A stretch of DNA of 64,000 nucleotides from Phycisphaerales bacterium (GCA_029260395.1 JAJDDJ010000021.1:1-64000); one strand, 5' to 3'. Positions 41,576 through 51,376 are shown, numbered from the stretch's first letter. Notes: generated from the letters alone by a model not told the origin. Numbers and translations: made by a program.

Positions 41576-42727
41576 TTATGCGGCTCTGAAGCAGGCGGCA
41601 ATCTCGCGGCGAGATGCCTGCCACGCGGGCACGAGCCCCGCGAGCACCCCAATCACGCTGCACACGAGCAGTCCAGACGCCAGCAGGCTGGCGCTGGCCA
41701 CGATGGGTATGGACGTGCCTTCGACCGAGAGCGCGAAGTCGCCAAAGCGGGCCACCCCCACCGCTGCGGCTGCACCGACCGCCCCGCCAATGACCGCCAG
41801 CAACACTCCTTCGGCCACGATCAGCACCGCTACTAAGCGACCCGAGTAGCCAAGGGTCTGGAGCACCGCGTGTTCTGCGACCCGGCTTTGCACGCCGAGG
41901 ATGATCGAGTTGGCCACCAGCGCGAGCACCGCGGCCAAGCAGCCAAGCCCGAGCCACCGGGCGAACCCGACGAGCTCGATGATGTCGTCCGCGACTCGCC
42001 CAATAAACGACTTCTCGGTAAAGGTCGCTGTAGGTTCCTGAGCGTAGCTGAACTGCTCATCAATCTCGCCTGCTACACGATCGAGCATCGAGGCGTCCGC
42101 GACTTTCACGTTAAACTGGGTCACTATCCCGAGTTGGTCACGCCCGGCGAGTTGGACAAACTCAAGGGCTGTGTACGCGACGTTGTGGTCCTGCAAGTCG
42201 TCGGACCGGAGAATGCCCGCGACATACGCTGTGATCCCCGCCGCATCGAACGTCATGCCGGGACGAAGGCCGCGCCGGCTGGCGAGTGTCTCGCCGAGCA
42301 GCGCCGCATCGGTTCGGCTCATCCACGCGTCGGCTGAGCCATCGATGATTTCGATCTTGCCCTCTCGATTTGCGAGGAACTGCGCCTTGGGCACGCCACG
42401 GAACGTGACGACATCCAGGCTCGTTCGGCAGTTAGACACGACGATCTTCATCGGCGTCACGCTCACAACGCCATCGACGGCCTCGATCCGCCGCTGGTAG
42501 TCCTGCGGCAGCTGGCTCGTCGCTGGGCAGTACCGGTCTTCTCTATACACCACCAGCGTGGTGTCGTTCGCGGTGGCGGTGGTCGCCTCGGTGACGCCTC
42601 GGTTCATCGCCTGTACAGCCGTGAACAGGAACATGGCGATGCCGATGCCAGCGACCGTGAGCAGCGAGCGGACCCGGTGCCGCACGACCTGCTTGAGTAC
42701 ATAAGGGGCGTATCGTAGAAAGCTCAT
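41576..42727 (-). CDS. ABC transporter permease, MacB/FtsX family
   Basis: This 383-residue protein has an N-terminal helix (LLTVAGIGIAMFLFTAVQAM), a periplasmic domain and three C-terminal helices. The FtsX motif is SRVAEHAVLQTLGYSGR. The start shares bases with the stop of the ATPase gene (TGATG). It is a diverged paralogue of the gene at 40383-41555, 20 bases apart. Confidence 0.9.
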   Translation of the reverse strand: MSFLRYAPYVLKQVVRHRVRSLLTVAGIGIAMFLFTAVQAMNRGVTEATTATANDTTLVVYREDRYCPATSQLPQDYQRRIEAVDGVVSVTPMKIVVSNCRTSLDVVTFRGVPKAQFLANREGKIEIIDGSADAWMSRTDAALLGETLASRRGLRPGMTFDAAGITAYVAGILRSDDLQDHNVAYTALEFVQLAGRDQLGIVTQFNVKVADASMLDRVAGEIDEQFSYAQEPTATFTEKSFIGRVADDIIELVGFARWLGLGCLAAVLALVANSIILGVQSRVAEHAVLQTLGYSGRLVAVLIVAEGVLLAVIGGAVGAAAAVGVARFGDFALSVEGTSIPIVASASLLASGLLVCSVIGVLAGLVPAWQASRREIAACFRAA

Positions 42728-43428
42728 CAGGCGACCTCCTCTGCGACGGGTGCTGCGTCATCGACAAGCCGGCCCTTATCTAGGTGCAACGTGCGCTTCG
42801 CGTAGTCGGTGGTCTTGGGGTCGTGCGTGACCATGATGACGGTCTTGCCGGTGTCCCGGTTCAGCCCTTGAAGCAGCGACATGACCGCGTGAGCGGATGT
42901 CTTGTCGAGATCGCCCGTCGGCTCGTCTGCGACGAGGATCGCGGGATCAGTTACAATGGCGCGGGCTATCGCCACACGCTGCTCCTGGCCGCCCGAGAGC
43001 TGACGCGGAAAGTGGTCGGCGCGGTCGGCGATGCCGACCCGCTCGAGCGCGCTATGCACCCGCTCGTCCCGATCACTCCGGCTCAGTTTGTGCAGCAGCA
43101 GCGGAAGCTCAACATTCTCGTACGCGGTGAGCACGGGCACGAGGTTGTAGAGCTGGAACACGTAGCCGACGTGCCCCGACCGCCACGCCGCGAGCTTGTT
43201 GCGGCTCAGCGATCCGATGTCAACGCCGTCGATGGTGAGCGTGCCTCTGGTGGGTGAGTCGATCCCGGCGATGAGGTTGAGCAGCGTGGTCTTCCCGCTG
43301 CCGCTCGGCCCCATGAGCGCGAGAAAATCACCCCCCGGTACGTCCAGATCGAGCCCGTCGAGAGGCCTGATGGTGTTCTCACCTTTGCGATACTCGCGGG
43401 TCAGATTTCGGCATTCGATCATCGCCAT
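42727..43428 (-). CDS. ABC transporter ATPase, LolD/MacB type
   Basis: This 233-residue ATPase has Walker [17 protein letters not shown], a Q-loop at [10 protein letters not shown], signature [14 protein letters not shown], Walker [13 protein letters not shown] and H-loop VTHDP. The LVP and PTGDLD features place it in the LolD/MacB group that powers export of lipoproteins, peptides or drugs without carrying them through the membrane. It overlaps the adaptor gene by 10 bases. Confidence 0.93.
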   Translation of the reverse strand: MAMIECRNLTREYRKGENTIRPLDGLDLDVPGGDFLALMGPSGSGKTTLLNLIAGIDSPTRGTLTIDGVDIGSLSRNKLAAWRSGHVGYVFQLYNLVPVLTAYENVELPLLLHKLSRSDRDERVHSALERVGIADRADHFPRQLSGGQEQRVAIARAIVTDPAILVADEPTGDLDKTSAHAVMSLLQGLNRDTGKTVIMVTHDPKTTDYAKRTLHLDKGRLVDDAAPVAEEVA

Positions 43429-44993
43429 GTCGCACCCTCCCCACTGCGTTCTGCACGCAATACGACTCGCTCGCCCTCGCGGGGTTCATCAAGGCCAACG
43501 GCCAGCAAGGCCCCGGGCTGTACGTCACCCCCGATCGTCAGCCAGTCGCCTTGCTGGCCCAAGATGCTTACCAAGCGCTGGGTGAGGACGCCGCGCCCGT
43601 TGCGACGGTCAGTAACTGTCCACACCGTCGGCGAGCCCTCGGGGCCCACTACCGCGCCCGCGGGAACCAACACGCGCGAGGCTTCTGCACTTTGTACACC
43701 GCTAGCCTCGGAACCCGAGCCCGAACCGCTGGGCAAGAACTTCACCCGCGTGAGCATCTCGGGTCGCAGAACCGGATCGGGTTCGATCACCCTCACCTTG
43801 ACCTGCAGCGTGTTTTTCTGTAGGTCGGCCTCATGCGTGATCCGCAGCACCTCGCCCCGGAACACCCGATCGGGCAGCACCTCGACCACCACATCGCAGG
43901 GCTGACCGACGTAGACAATCGCAGCATCGGCGAGCGGCACATCAACCCGAACTTGCAACCGCTTCGGGTCATACAGATGGACGATGTGCGTCGAGTGCTC
44001 GGAGTCCATCATGCGTACGACCTTGTCGCCCGGCATCTTGAGCCGACGTTGCACGTACCCCGAGATGGGCGCCCGGATGACCATGCGGTCGAGTTCGAGC
44101 GCGGCCTCGTCGCGCGCTGCACGGGCTCTCTCAAGCGCCGCCTTGCCGCGAGCAACTCCCGCGTCCGCAGCGTCAACCCGCAAGCGATCGGTAATGCGCA
44201 GGTCTAAATCGCGCTCGGCTGCCCGGTGATCGGCCCTCGCGCGGCTCAGCCTCGCTTCCAGGATGGGCCCACGAGCTTCAAGAGCCGTGACCTCCGCAAG
44301 CTGGCCCAGATACAGTTGGTCGGCGGTAATGAGTTCCAACTCGTTGGTCGCGCCCTGCTGCGTCGATCGGCGGACGCGCTTGGCCTCTTCGTCCAGCCGA
44401 GTCAGCGTGGCGCGAGCCGAGGCGATGAGCGATGGAAGCTGCGCCAGTTCGGCTTGGACCTCGGCCACCATTGCCTCGCCCGACTCGACGGCCCGCTCCA
44501 ACTCCACCGGGTCCTGCCAGTGCGAGCGCGCCGAGGTCTGTTCTGCGATCGCCATTGCCAGCATCGCTTCCGCCTCGGCAAGCTGTGCCTGAGCGCGCGC
44601 AAGCCGCAACTGCGAATCCTCCGCGACAAGCCGGGCCACCTCCTGCCCCGCTTCCACATAGTCGCCCTCAAGCACATGCATGCTCTCGACGACTCCATCG
44701 GCTAGGGCCGTACACGCCGTTATGAAAGGCTCCGCTTCCAGCCAGCCTGGTGCTTGCACCGTCGGTGTGTTGCGGACCGACGCACCAGTGGACTGTTCTG
44801 GCTGCGAATCGGCCGAGCGGTCGAACACCGCCTGTACCACGTCCACTTCCCTCGCTGGCATGAGCAAGGGCCGGGCACTCCACCCCAGCACGCCAGCGAT
44901 CGCGACAACCACGACCGTGGGCACCAGCACAGGCACCAGCCGCCGGCGGGGAGCGCGCGCACGCGTTGGCGAATTAGACTTTTGGATTTCCAT
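43419..44993 (-). CDS. HlyD/MacA-type periplasmic adaptor protein
   Basis: This 524-residue protein has an N-terminal anchor helix (RLVPVLVPTVVVVAIAGVLGW). A barrel-sandwich/lipoyl-like part follows (GVVESMHVLEGDYVEAGQEVARL). A long alpha-helical hairpin occupies about residues 130-310. Next come IRAPISGYVQRRLKMPGD and a beta-barrel region ending in VLVPAGAVVGPEG. It links the ABC permeases to an outer-membrane channel. No TolC-type gene lies in the cluster, so the channel must be encoded elsewhere. Confidence 0.9.
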   Translation of the reverse strand: MEIQKSNSPTRARAPRRRLVPVLVPTVVVVAIAGVLGWSARPLLMPAREVDVVQAVFDRSADSQPEQSTGASVRNTPTVQAPGWLEAEPFITACTALADGVVESMHVLEGDYVEAGQEVARLVAEDSQLRLARAQAQLAEAEAMLAMAIAEQTSARSHWQDPVELERAVESGEAMVAEVQAELAQLPSLIASARATLTRLDEEAKRVRRSTQQGATNELELITADQLYLGQLAEVTALEARGPILEARLSRARADHRAAERDLDLRITDRLRVDAADAGVARGKAALERARAARDEAALELDRMVIRAPISGYVQRRLKMPGDKVVRMMDSEHSTHIVHLYDPKRLQVRVDVPLADAAIVYVGQPCDVVVEVLPDRVFRGEVLRITHEADLQKNTLQVKVRVIEPDPVLRPEMLTRVKFLPSGSGSGSEASGVQSAEASRVLVPAGAVVGPEGSPTVWTVTDRRNGRGVLTQRLVSILGQQGDWLTIGGDVQPGALLAVGLDEPREGERVVLRAERSGEGATWR

Positions 44994-45102
44994 TAGACCA
45001 CCTCAAAGGTCGGACCGGCAAGGTTAATCTTGCCAGATCACGCCGCATGACCACAGCCGCATGACACAGTGAACCGAGCGCGCTGAGCGCGCACCGCTCC
45101 TA

Positions 45103-45507
45103 TCAAGCAGTGGTCACGGTTCTCGGGGGCCTTTGAAGTCTTTCAAGATGAGCCGAGCCGGCCGACCGATCGGCCGCCATGTGCCCCTGTACGGTGATCG
45201 GCAGAACCGAAACGCATTCCGTCGGGGCTATGGGCGTCGCCAACGTCTTGGCGAGCGTGCAGCAGGCCATAGGGCACTCGCTGCCGTCGCAGGGCCGGTC
45301 CTCGTCATCGGGCGATGGAACCCTCGGTGAGCTTTCATCTGTGCTGCAACACACGGGCATGACCTGATCGTCTGCTCCCACCGTTGGAAGGGGCATGGAC
45401 TGGCTTGAGCACTCGCAGAATGAAGCAACGAGCGCTGGCTGCAGCGACATGGCTGCAACCGAAACCGCGATCAAGATGGCCAATAGCTTGTCCATTGCTT
45501 TCATCAT
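45103..45507 (-). CDS. Cys-rich exported protein upstream of the export cluster
   Basis: From the ATG pair at 45507/45504 the product has 134 residues with a signal peptide (LAILIAVSVAAMSLQPALVAS). Cys clusters follow: FCECSS, PVCCST and CDGSECPMACC. The many Cys suggest metal binding or a disulfide-rich export substrate. An open frame continues upstream but contains no signal and crosses the intergenic region. It lies 109 bases before the adaptor gene on the same strand and could be the first gene of that operon. I do not recognise the family. Confidence 0.6.
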   Translation of the reverse strand: MMKAMDKLLAILIAVSVAAMSLQPALVASFCECSSQSMPLPTVGADDQVMPVCCSTDESSPRVPSPDDEDRPCDGSECPMACCTLAKTLATPIAPTECVSVLPITVQGHMAADRSAGSAHLERLQRPPRTVTTA

Positions 45508-45716
45508 ACGCTCTGCGGGCCTACGCCGATGGAACTCTTTTGATTCCCGAGTTTGCATTCGTGCAATGGGCGCACGCTGTCCCCTATCGGACGAACCGGG
45601 TTCAGGCTTCAGCGCTGAGGGCACTGGGGCCAACTCCGACTCGGTGTTGAATAGCGAAGCTGGAGTCCCCCCGTTACCTTGGCCCACGCAAGATGCTGCG
45701 CCGTAGGAGCTATCGA

Positions 45717-46550
45717 GTGAATCCGCCCAATCCGACCATAGGTGTTTGTTCGTGGTCGCTTCGGCCTGATTTGCCGCAGGCTCTGGTCAGCGAGCTGGCC
45801 GGCCTCGGAATTAGCACGCTGCAACTGCACCTCGACCCGATCCGCCTCGGACAATGGAACGAACGCGAACTGGTGGATCGGCTCGACGCGGCCGGAATCA
45901 GTCTCGTCAGCGGCATGATGACCACCCAAGGTGAGGACTACACAACGCTCGAATCGATCGCCCAGACCGGCGGCGTGCGCCCGGACACGACTTGGCCCGC
46001 CAACCTTGCTGCCGCCAGAGCCAACGCCGAAGCCGCCCAGCGGCTCGGGCTCCCACTCGTCACGCTCCACGCTGGCCACCTGCCTGCGGATATCGATGAT
46101 CCGCTCGCAAGCGTCATGATCGATCGGCTCGGTGCGCTCACCGAGGAGTTCGCCGGTCACGGTGTCCGGGTCGCATTCGAGACGGGCCAGGAGACCGCAG
46201 CCACGCTGCTCAGGTATCTCAAAGCGCTCCCAAATGCGGGCGTGAACTTCGACCCGGCCAACATGATCCTCTACGCGATGGGTGACCCGCACGAGGCGCT
46301 CGAACAGCTTGCCCACCGCGTACTGCAACTGCACATCAAAGATGCTCTCCCGACGACGACACCTGGATTGTGGGGAACCGAGGTGCCCGTTGGCAAGGGC
46401 GCGGTGGACTGGCCGAGGCTGCTTGCGATCTACCGTCAGCAGTGTCCCGACGCGGGGCTCGTGATCGAACGCGAGGCCGGCGAGTCGAGAGCCGACGACA
46501 TCGCCCGCGCGGCAACACTCGTCCAGAGCGTCTTGGAGAAGCTGCCGTGA
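45717..46550 (+). CDS. Sugar phosphate isomerase/epimerase-like TIM barrel
   Basis: This 277-residue protein begins at the GTG at 45717; an upstream ATG would add eight basic residues of no clear value. GVCSWSLRPDLPQAL, VTLHAGHLP, RVAFETGQETA, NFDPANMIL and LQLHIKDALPT match metal-binding strands of the AP-endonuclease-2 sugar isomerase superfamily. There is no signal peptide. Its stop overlaps the GTG of the following oxidoreductase gene by 4 bases, a typical isomerase/oxidoreductase pair in sugar or cyclitol catabolism. Confidence 0.85.
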   Translation: MNPPNPTIGVCSWSLRPDLPQALVSELAGLGISTLQLHLDPIRLGQWNERELVDRLDAAGISLVSGMMTTQGEDYTTLESIAQTGGVRPDTTWPANLAAARANAEAAQRLGLPLVTLHAGHLPADIDDPLASVMIDRLGALTEEFAGHGVRVAFETGQETAATLLRYLKALPNAGVNFDPANMILYAMGDPHEALEQLAHRVLQLHIKDALPTTTPGLWGTEVPVGKGAVDWPRLLAIYRQQCPDAGLVIEREAGESRADDIARAATLVQSVLEKLP

Positions 46551-47548
46551 GTGTGGGCGTGGGTATCGTCGGGCTGGGCTTCATGGGTCGAACGCACGCC
46601 GAGGCGTATCTCAAGCACGGCGCGCACCTCGTGGCGGTGTGTGACAGCAACGCTGCCGGTTTTCGAAGCGACTCGGGCAACTTTGAAGCTGAGCTTGATG
46701 CACCTCAGCTCGACCTCAGCGGGTCAACGGTCACTACCTCCCTCGATGAGATGCTCGCTGTGTCGGGATTGGATCTGGTGAGCGTCTGCACGCCGACCGA
46801 CACGCACATCGCTGTAGCCACAGCGGCCCTGCTCGCGGGCAAGCACGTACTGGTTGAGAAGCCTGTGTCGCTCGACCCCGTTGCCATCGAACGGCTGGCC
46901 GCCGTGGCTCAGCAGCAAGGCAGGCTCTGCATGCCTGCTATGTGCATGCGGTTCTGGCCAGCGTGGGCGTGGGTAAAACGGACCATCGACGAGCGGCGGT
47001 TCGGCGGCGTGCGCACGATTCGGCTCGAACGCATCGGGCCGGCTCCAGATTGGAACAACGACTTCTACTCAAACGAGAGCCGGAGCGGCTCGGCGCTCTT
47101 CGACCTGCACATCCACGACACGGATTTCATCCTCCACGCGCTGGGTCTCCCAAGCGCGGTCTGCTCGGCGGGCACGACTCGACATCTGTCCACCAGCTTC
47201 CGTTTCGATGACGGCCCGGCCAATGTGAGCGCACAAGGCGGGTGGATCGATGCTCCTGGGCTTGCCTTCAGAATGCGGCTGTTGATCGAGCTCGAACACG
47301 CTGTCGCCGACTTCGACCTTGGCCGGACGCCCGAGTTGCAGGTCCACCTCAGTGACGGATCGAGCGCGGTTCCCGATCTCGAACCCGGCACCGGCTGGGA
47401 ACACCAGATCGGAGCGATTCTCGCGGCAATCGAGTCCGGCGAGAAGGTCGCTCCCGCGACCCTCGGACAAGCCGCAGCCGTCACGCGCGTGCTGCTCGCG
47501 GAGCGCCAGAGCCTTCGCACGGGCGATTGGATCGCGGTCGGCCGCTAG
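46547..47548 (+). CDS. Gfo/Idh/MocA family oxidoreductase (cytoplasmic)
   Basis: The GTG at 46547 overlaps the previous stop (GTGA); 333 residues, without a leader. VGIVGLGFMGRTHAEAY is the Rossmann motif, HVLVEKPVSLDP the EKP motif, and SALFDLHIHDTDFILHALG carries the catalytic-region His. This is the classic cytosolic NAD(P)-dependent sugar dehydrogenase type, unlike the Tat-exported paralogues in this window. It shares an operon with the TIM barrel upstream. Confidence 0.9.
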   Translation: MSVGVGIVGLGFMGRTHAEAYLKHGAHLVAVCDSNAAGFRSDSGNFEAELDAPQLDLSGSTVTTSLDEMLAVSGLDLVSVCTPTDTHIAVATAALLAGKHVLVEKPVSLDPVAIERLAAVAQQQGRLCMPAMCMRFWPAWAWVKRTIDERRFGGVRTIRLERIGPAPDWNNDFYSNESRSGSALFDLHIHDTDFILHALGLPSAVCSAGTTRHLSTSFRFDDGPANVSAQGGWIDAPGLAFRMRLLIELEHAVADFDLGRTPELQVHLSDGSSAVPDLEPGTGWEHQIGAILAAIESGEKVAPATLGQAAAVTRVLLAERQSLRTGDWIAVGR

Positions 47549-47596
47549 CTCGCTCACCCGATGGGCAGCGCGCTGGGCATCTGATAGAGTGCCGAG

Positions 47597-48547
47597 ATGC
47601 ACGACCAGCAACCAACGACCATGACCCGCCGAGAGGCGATCCGCACCACCGCTCTTTGCGGCATGGCGATCGCCGCCGCGGCCTCGGCTTCGCCCCCGCC
47701 CCGCGGGCATCGGCGGGCTTACGAGATATCACTCGCGCAGTGGTCGCTGCACCGCGAGCTTTACGGCGGCAAGCTCGACAACCTGGACTTCCCGCGCATC
47801 ACCCGCGAGCGGTACGGGCTCGATGCGATCGAATTCGTAAGCCAGTTCTTCAAGGACCAGGCCCGCGACGCAGCGTACATCGCTGAGCTCGGCAAGCGTG
47901 CCGACGACGCCGGCGTGCGGTGCCTGCTGATCATGTGCGACGGCGAGGGCGATCTTGGCCACCCCGATCCGGGCGAGCGCGGCAAGGCCGTGGACAACCA
48001 CGTCAAGTGGCTCGAGGCCGCGTCGGCGCTGGGTTGCCACTCCATCCGTGTCAATGCCGCGAGCAAGGGCAGCTACGAGGAGCAGCAGCAACTCGCCGCC
48101 GACGGGCTCGGCAGGCTCACAAGGCTCGCGGTCGGGTACGACCTCAACGTGATCGTCGAGAACCACGGCGGGCTCAGCTCCAACGGCAAGTGGCTCTCGG
48201 GTGTGATGCGGATGGTCGATCACCCCCGCTGCGGCACGCTGCCCGACTTTGGCAACTTCTGCATGGACTGGTCAAAGCAGGCCGAGCCCGAGGCGTGGTA
48301 CGACCGGTACACGGGCGTCGGGGAACTGATGCCGTTCGCCAAGGCGGTCAGCGCGAAGTCGCACGAGTTTGATGCCGAGGGCAACGAGGTCAAGACCGAC
48401 TACCCCCGCATGATGAAGATCGTGCGTGATGCGGGCTACTCGGGCTACGTCGGCATCGAGTACGAGGGCTCCAAGCACAGCGAGCACGAGGGCATCCTCG
48501 CCACCAAGGCGCTGCTTGAGCGCGTCCGCGATCAGCTCGACGGCTAG
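47597..48547 (+). CDS. Sugar phosphate isomerase/epimerase-like TIM barrel, Tat-exported
   Basis: This 316-residue protein has a twin-arginine leader ([19 protein letters not shown]). [46 protein letters not shown] and [16 protein letters not shown] match the exported AP-endonuclease-2 barrel proteins common in planctomycetes. The Glu, Asp, His and Glu ligands appear present. It lies 48 bases after the oxidoreductase and is convergent with the next gene. Substrate unknown. Confidence 0.86.
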   Translation: MHDQQPTTMTRREAIRTTALCGMAIAAAASASPPPRGHRRAYEISLAQWSLHRELYGGKLDNLDFPRITRERYGLDAIEFVSQFFKDQARDAAYIAELGKRADDAGVRCLLIMCDGEGDLGHPDPGERGKAVDNHVKWLEAASALGCHSIRVNAASKGSYEEQQQLAADGLGRLTRLAVGYDLNVIVENHGGLSSNGKWLSGVMRMVDHPRCGTLPDFGNFCMDWSKQAEPEAWYDRYTGVGELMPFAKAVSAKSHEFDAEGNEVKTDYPRMMKIVRDAGYSGYVGIEYEGSKHSEHEGILATKALLERVRDQLDG

Positions 48548-48555
48548 GACCGGCG

Positions 48556-49341
48556 TCACTTGGCTTGCGGTCGCGGCGCTGGCAGGCAGATATCGAGCAG
48601 CACCATCAGGCTCAGCAGCGTCATGCCCCCACCGAACGCCGAGCCCCCGGCAACGATCATGTACGCGAACGCGGGGTTGGTGCGTGTCAGCCACCACCCG
48701 CCGAGGTCCGCGGCCAGGCCCAGGCCGGTGAGGGCCAGCACCAACCCAACCACCACCCTCGGCCAGCGAGTGAGCAGCGAGAGCAGCCCAATCGCGATCG
48801 CGATCGAGGCCAGCCCCAGCGCGTGCGTGTGGGTAGACGCCGCGAGAATCAAGACCGGGACCGGCTGCACGTCTCGGCTGACGGAGAGCGCTTCGACATC
48901 GTCCCAGTACTCGAGCGGGATGTCCGCCGCTTCGCCGTCTCCCGTCGAGGTGCGTGCGTGGCATCCGAGACAACTCACCGCAATGATCTCCGCCGGCGCG
49001 AACGCCCCAAGGTCAAGGCTGTCAAACGTCTGACTGAGCCGGCTCGAGTCGTCCCGAAGCCACTCGATCAGCCGCTCGCGGTCGTCGGCGTTCAGGTCAT
49101 CAGGGTGCCCGCGCTCGAGCGCCGCCAGGAGCGGGGCCTCGGCGACGATGCCGTGGTAGTGAGCCTTCACATCGTCGATGGTCATGCCCGGACGTTCGTC
49201 GCGGTTCTCGTGGTGCAGATAGAGATAGATGCCCGAGGCGGCTGTCCCGCCGAGCGCCGCGAGCACGAGCCCCGCAATGCCGAGGCGCGCAAGCCAGCTC
49301 AGGTTGCAAAGCCGAAGCGGATGTTCGTTGGTGAATGCCAT
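48556..49341 (-). CDS. Membrane protein with a single c-type heme motif
   Basis: This 261-residue protein has an N-terminal membrane helix (LARLGIAGLVLAALGGTAAS). A periplasmic domain follows, with one CLGCH heme-binding motif and the preceding GAFAPAEIIAVS. Three or four C-terminal helices contain HTHALGLASIAIAIGLL. The layout suggests a membrane-bound monoheme cytochrome-like protein. The family is unknown to me. It ends only 9 bases from the convergent TIM-barrel gene and starts 6 bases from the oxidoreductase stop, so it may be cotranscribed with the sugar operon at 49-54 kb. Confidence 0.75.
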   Translation of the reverse strand: MAFTNEHPLRLCNLSWLARLGIAGLVLAALGGTAASGIYLYLHHENRDERPGMTIDDVKAHYHGIVAEAPLLAALERGHPDDLNADDRERLIEWLRDDSSRLSQTFDSLDLGAFAPAEIIAVSCLGCHARTSTGDGEAADIPLEYWDDVEALSVSRDVQPVPVLILAASTHTHALGLASIAIAIGLLSLLTRWPRVVVGLVLALTGLGLAADLGGWWLTRTNPAFAYMIVAGGSAFGGGMTLLSLMVLLDICLPAPRPQAK

Positions 49342-49346
49342 GGTGT

Positions 49347-50573
49347 TCAGCCGAGGTCAGCGGGATCGATCTCGACGGTCGTACCCGTCGTGACCGCTTC
49401 ATGCGCGCGAATGCCGACGATCGTCGAGCGGGCAGCCTCCGCTGCGGTGCACGCGACATCGGCGCCCTCGGCAACCGATTTCAAGAACGACTCCACGCCG
49501 TACCAGAGCGGCGTGTGCGGCAGACCAACGCCCTCCTTGAGCTTGCCCTGCTCGGCGAGCTTGGTCGCGCCCGCGATCAGCGTGATGCCCTCGTCGTTGT
49601 GGAACTGCTGGCGGTTGGCGTACACCTCCCACCCCTGCGTGGGCGCGTCGGCCTCCTTGAACATCCAGCCGTGGCTCCACGCGAGCTTGATCGAAGCGTT
49701 CTCCCCGCGGAACAGCTCCGATGTGCCGCCGTAGCTGTTGGCGAGCGTCGCGTCATAGCCCAAGACCGCCCCGCTCGGAAACTGGAGCGACAGCGCGATC
49801 GTGTCGTCCACTTTGCGACCGTCCTCGTGCACGCGGATGGAGCCGAGCCCGCTGACCCTCTCGGGATAGGTGCCCGTGTACCAATGGAAGACATCGAACT
49901 GGTGGCTGCCCCACTCGCCCGAGAGGCCTGTAGTCAATTCGGGGTCGAGCCGCCAGTTGAGCCGGCGTTCGGTCTCGGGGTCGCGAGCGGGCGAACGCCA
50001 AGTGGTCTTGCGCGCGCGCGAAGCCTGCATCGACACGAGCGTGCGCACCGCATCGGACGCGAAAAAAGTGCGTGCGAGCTGGTAGACGGGGTTAGCACGC
50101 GCCAGATAGCCGACTTGAAAGACGCGGTCCGAGCCGCGCGCCGCAGCCGCGATGGCCTTGGAGTCTTCAACCGTGTGCGCGAGCGGGGCCTCGCAGTAGA
50201 CGTGCTTGCCCGCCGCGATGGCGTCCTCAGCGACCGCGCGATGCAGGTGCGTCGGCGTGGCGATGAACACCGCGTCGATGGCCGGGTCGTCGAGCATCTG
50301 CCTGTGGTCAGCGTGGGTCTTTGCTTCGCGTGCGCGGCGCTCGCCCGCACTAAGCCGGCCGGGCTCGCTGTCGCAGATCGCTGCCAGCGTGACATCAGGC
50401 AGCGAGGCCAGTTCCGCGATGATCGAGCGGCCCTGACGCCCGCAACCGATCACGCCCACCCGAACGGCCGCTGCGAACGAACCCATGGCCGATGAGAGCG
50501 AGGGCAAAATGGACACGCCCGCGGCGAGGCCCGCCGACTGCGCTATGAACGAACGGCGGTCGATGTCTGGCAC
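49347..50573 (-). CDS. Gfo/Idh/MocA family oxidoreductase, Tat-exported
   Basis: The start is placed at GTG 50573 so that the protein (408 residues) begins PDIDRRSFIAQSAGLAAGV, a twin-arginine leader. VGVIGCGRQGRSI, the KHVYCEAPLAH motif (a variant of EKP) and WGSHQFDVFHWY identify the family. The EKP lysine is not conserved (EAP), which may change catalysis. The start lies about 30 bases inside the end of the ApbE-like gene, so the two overlap. Confidence 0.85.
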   Translation of the reverse strand: MPDIDRRSFIAQSAGLAAGVSILPSLSSAMGSFAAAVRVGVIGCGRQGRSIIAELASLPDVTLAAICDSEPGRLSAGERRAREAKTHADHRQMLDDPAIDAVFIATPTHLHRAVAEDAIAAGKHVYCEAPLAHTVEDSKAIAAAARGSDRVFQVGYLARANPVYQLARTFFASDAVRTLVSMQASRARKTTWRSPARDPETERRLNWRLDPELTTGLSGEWGSHQFDVFHWYTGTYPERVSGLGSIRVHEDGRKVDDTIALSLQFPSGAVLGYDATLANSYGGTSELFRGENASIKLAWSHGWMFKEADAPTQGWEVYANRQQFHNDEGITLIAGATKLAEQGKLKEGVGLPHTPLWYGVESFLKSVAEGADVACTAAEAARSTIVGIRAHEAVTTGTTVEIDPADLG

Positions 50574-51376
50574 GGCTTCGTACTCCTCAGAACAAGTGAT
50601 GGTGGCTCGGTCAGCCAGCCCTCGGTCGATGGCAGGATAGAACCTAGCGCATGGGGCAACGCACTGGGTCGTGAGCCAAGCACCGCAAGCGCGGTGGCCC
50701 AGGCATCGCAGGCAGCAGCTGATGTGCCGATGCATACGGCGATCGCGCCGGTCGGGCAGGGCAATCCAGTCCGAGGATCAAGCAAATGGCCCGCTTGCTG
50801 CTGGTCGCCTGAGATCGCTAGGCACCTATCTGATACGTCGACCTTGACCGACCCGCGGCCCTCGGGATGCTCAACGAGCACCCGCCACGGCTCGCCGTCA
50901 GGGCCGAGGCCGATGCCCGCCGCTGAACTTGATCCGCCGTGGATGAACGCCGAGGCGATGCCCGCTTCTCGCAGCACCGTCGCCGCCCTGTCGATGGCGT
51001 ATCCCTTGGCCACACCGCCGAGATCGACCGTCGCACCGTCGAAGGCAGCGAGCGTGCGTGCGGCAAGATCGAGCACGATCCGGCCACTGCCACTCCGTCG
51101 AATATCGAACGCGCCCGCACACGCCTCGCGCACTCGCTCGCACAGAGCAAACAGATCGAACAACTCGTCGTCCAGCGACTCCGTCGCGCCTTCATTGACG
51201 CGATACACGACCGAACCGCGCTCAAAGCGGGTGAGCCTGCGGTGGGCTTCCTCGATCTCCTCGAGCGCTTCTTCGCCCGCTGCGCGCAGCCACGGCTCAG
51301 GGCCGCCCGCCAGCACCACCTCAAATCGGCAGCCCATAGCCGAAGTGGCGAGCCGAACCACGCCTTGCTCAGACAC
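50543..51376 (-). CDS. ApbE-like FAD:protein FMN transferase, no leader
   Basis: This 277-residue protein lacks a signal peptide. ATSAMGCRFEVVLAGG, DLGGVAKGYAIDRAA, AFIHGGSSSAAGIG, AISGDQQQ and HLLDPRTGLPCP are ApbE motifs. GTSAAACDAWATALAVLG is the C-terminal metal-binding motif. Unlike the lipoprotein ApbE at 6969-7994 it would act in the cytoplasm. It sits between two Gfo/Idh/MocA genes and overlaps both (8 and 31 bases). Its target could be a flavoprotein of the same pathway, but none is seen here. Confidence 0.85.
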   Translation of the reverse strand: MSEQGVVRLATSAMGCRFEVVLAGGPEPWLRAAGEEALEEIEEAHRRLTRFERGSVVYRVNEGATESLDDELFDLFALCERVREACAGAFDIRRSGSGRIVLDLAARTLAAFDGATVDLGGVAKGYAIDRAATVLREAGIASAFIHGGSSSAAGIGLGPDGEPWRVLVEHPEGRGSVKVDVSDRCLAISGDQQQAGHLLDPRTGLPCPTGAIAVCIGTSAAACDAWATALAVLGSRPSALPHALGSILPSTEGWLTEPPSLVLRSTKPCQTSTAVRS

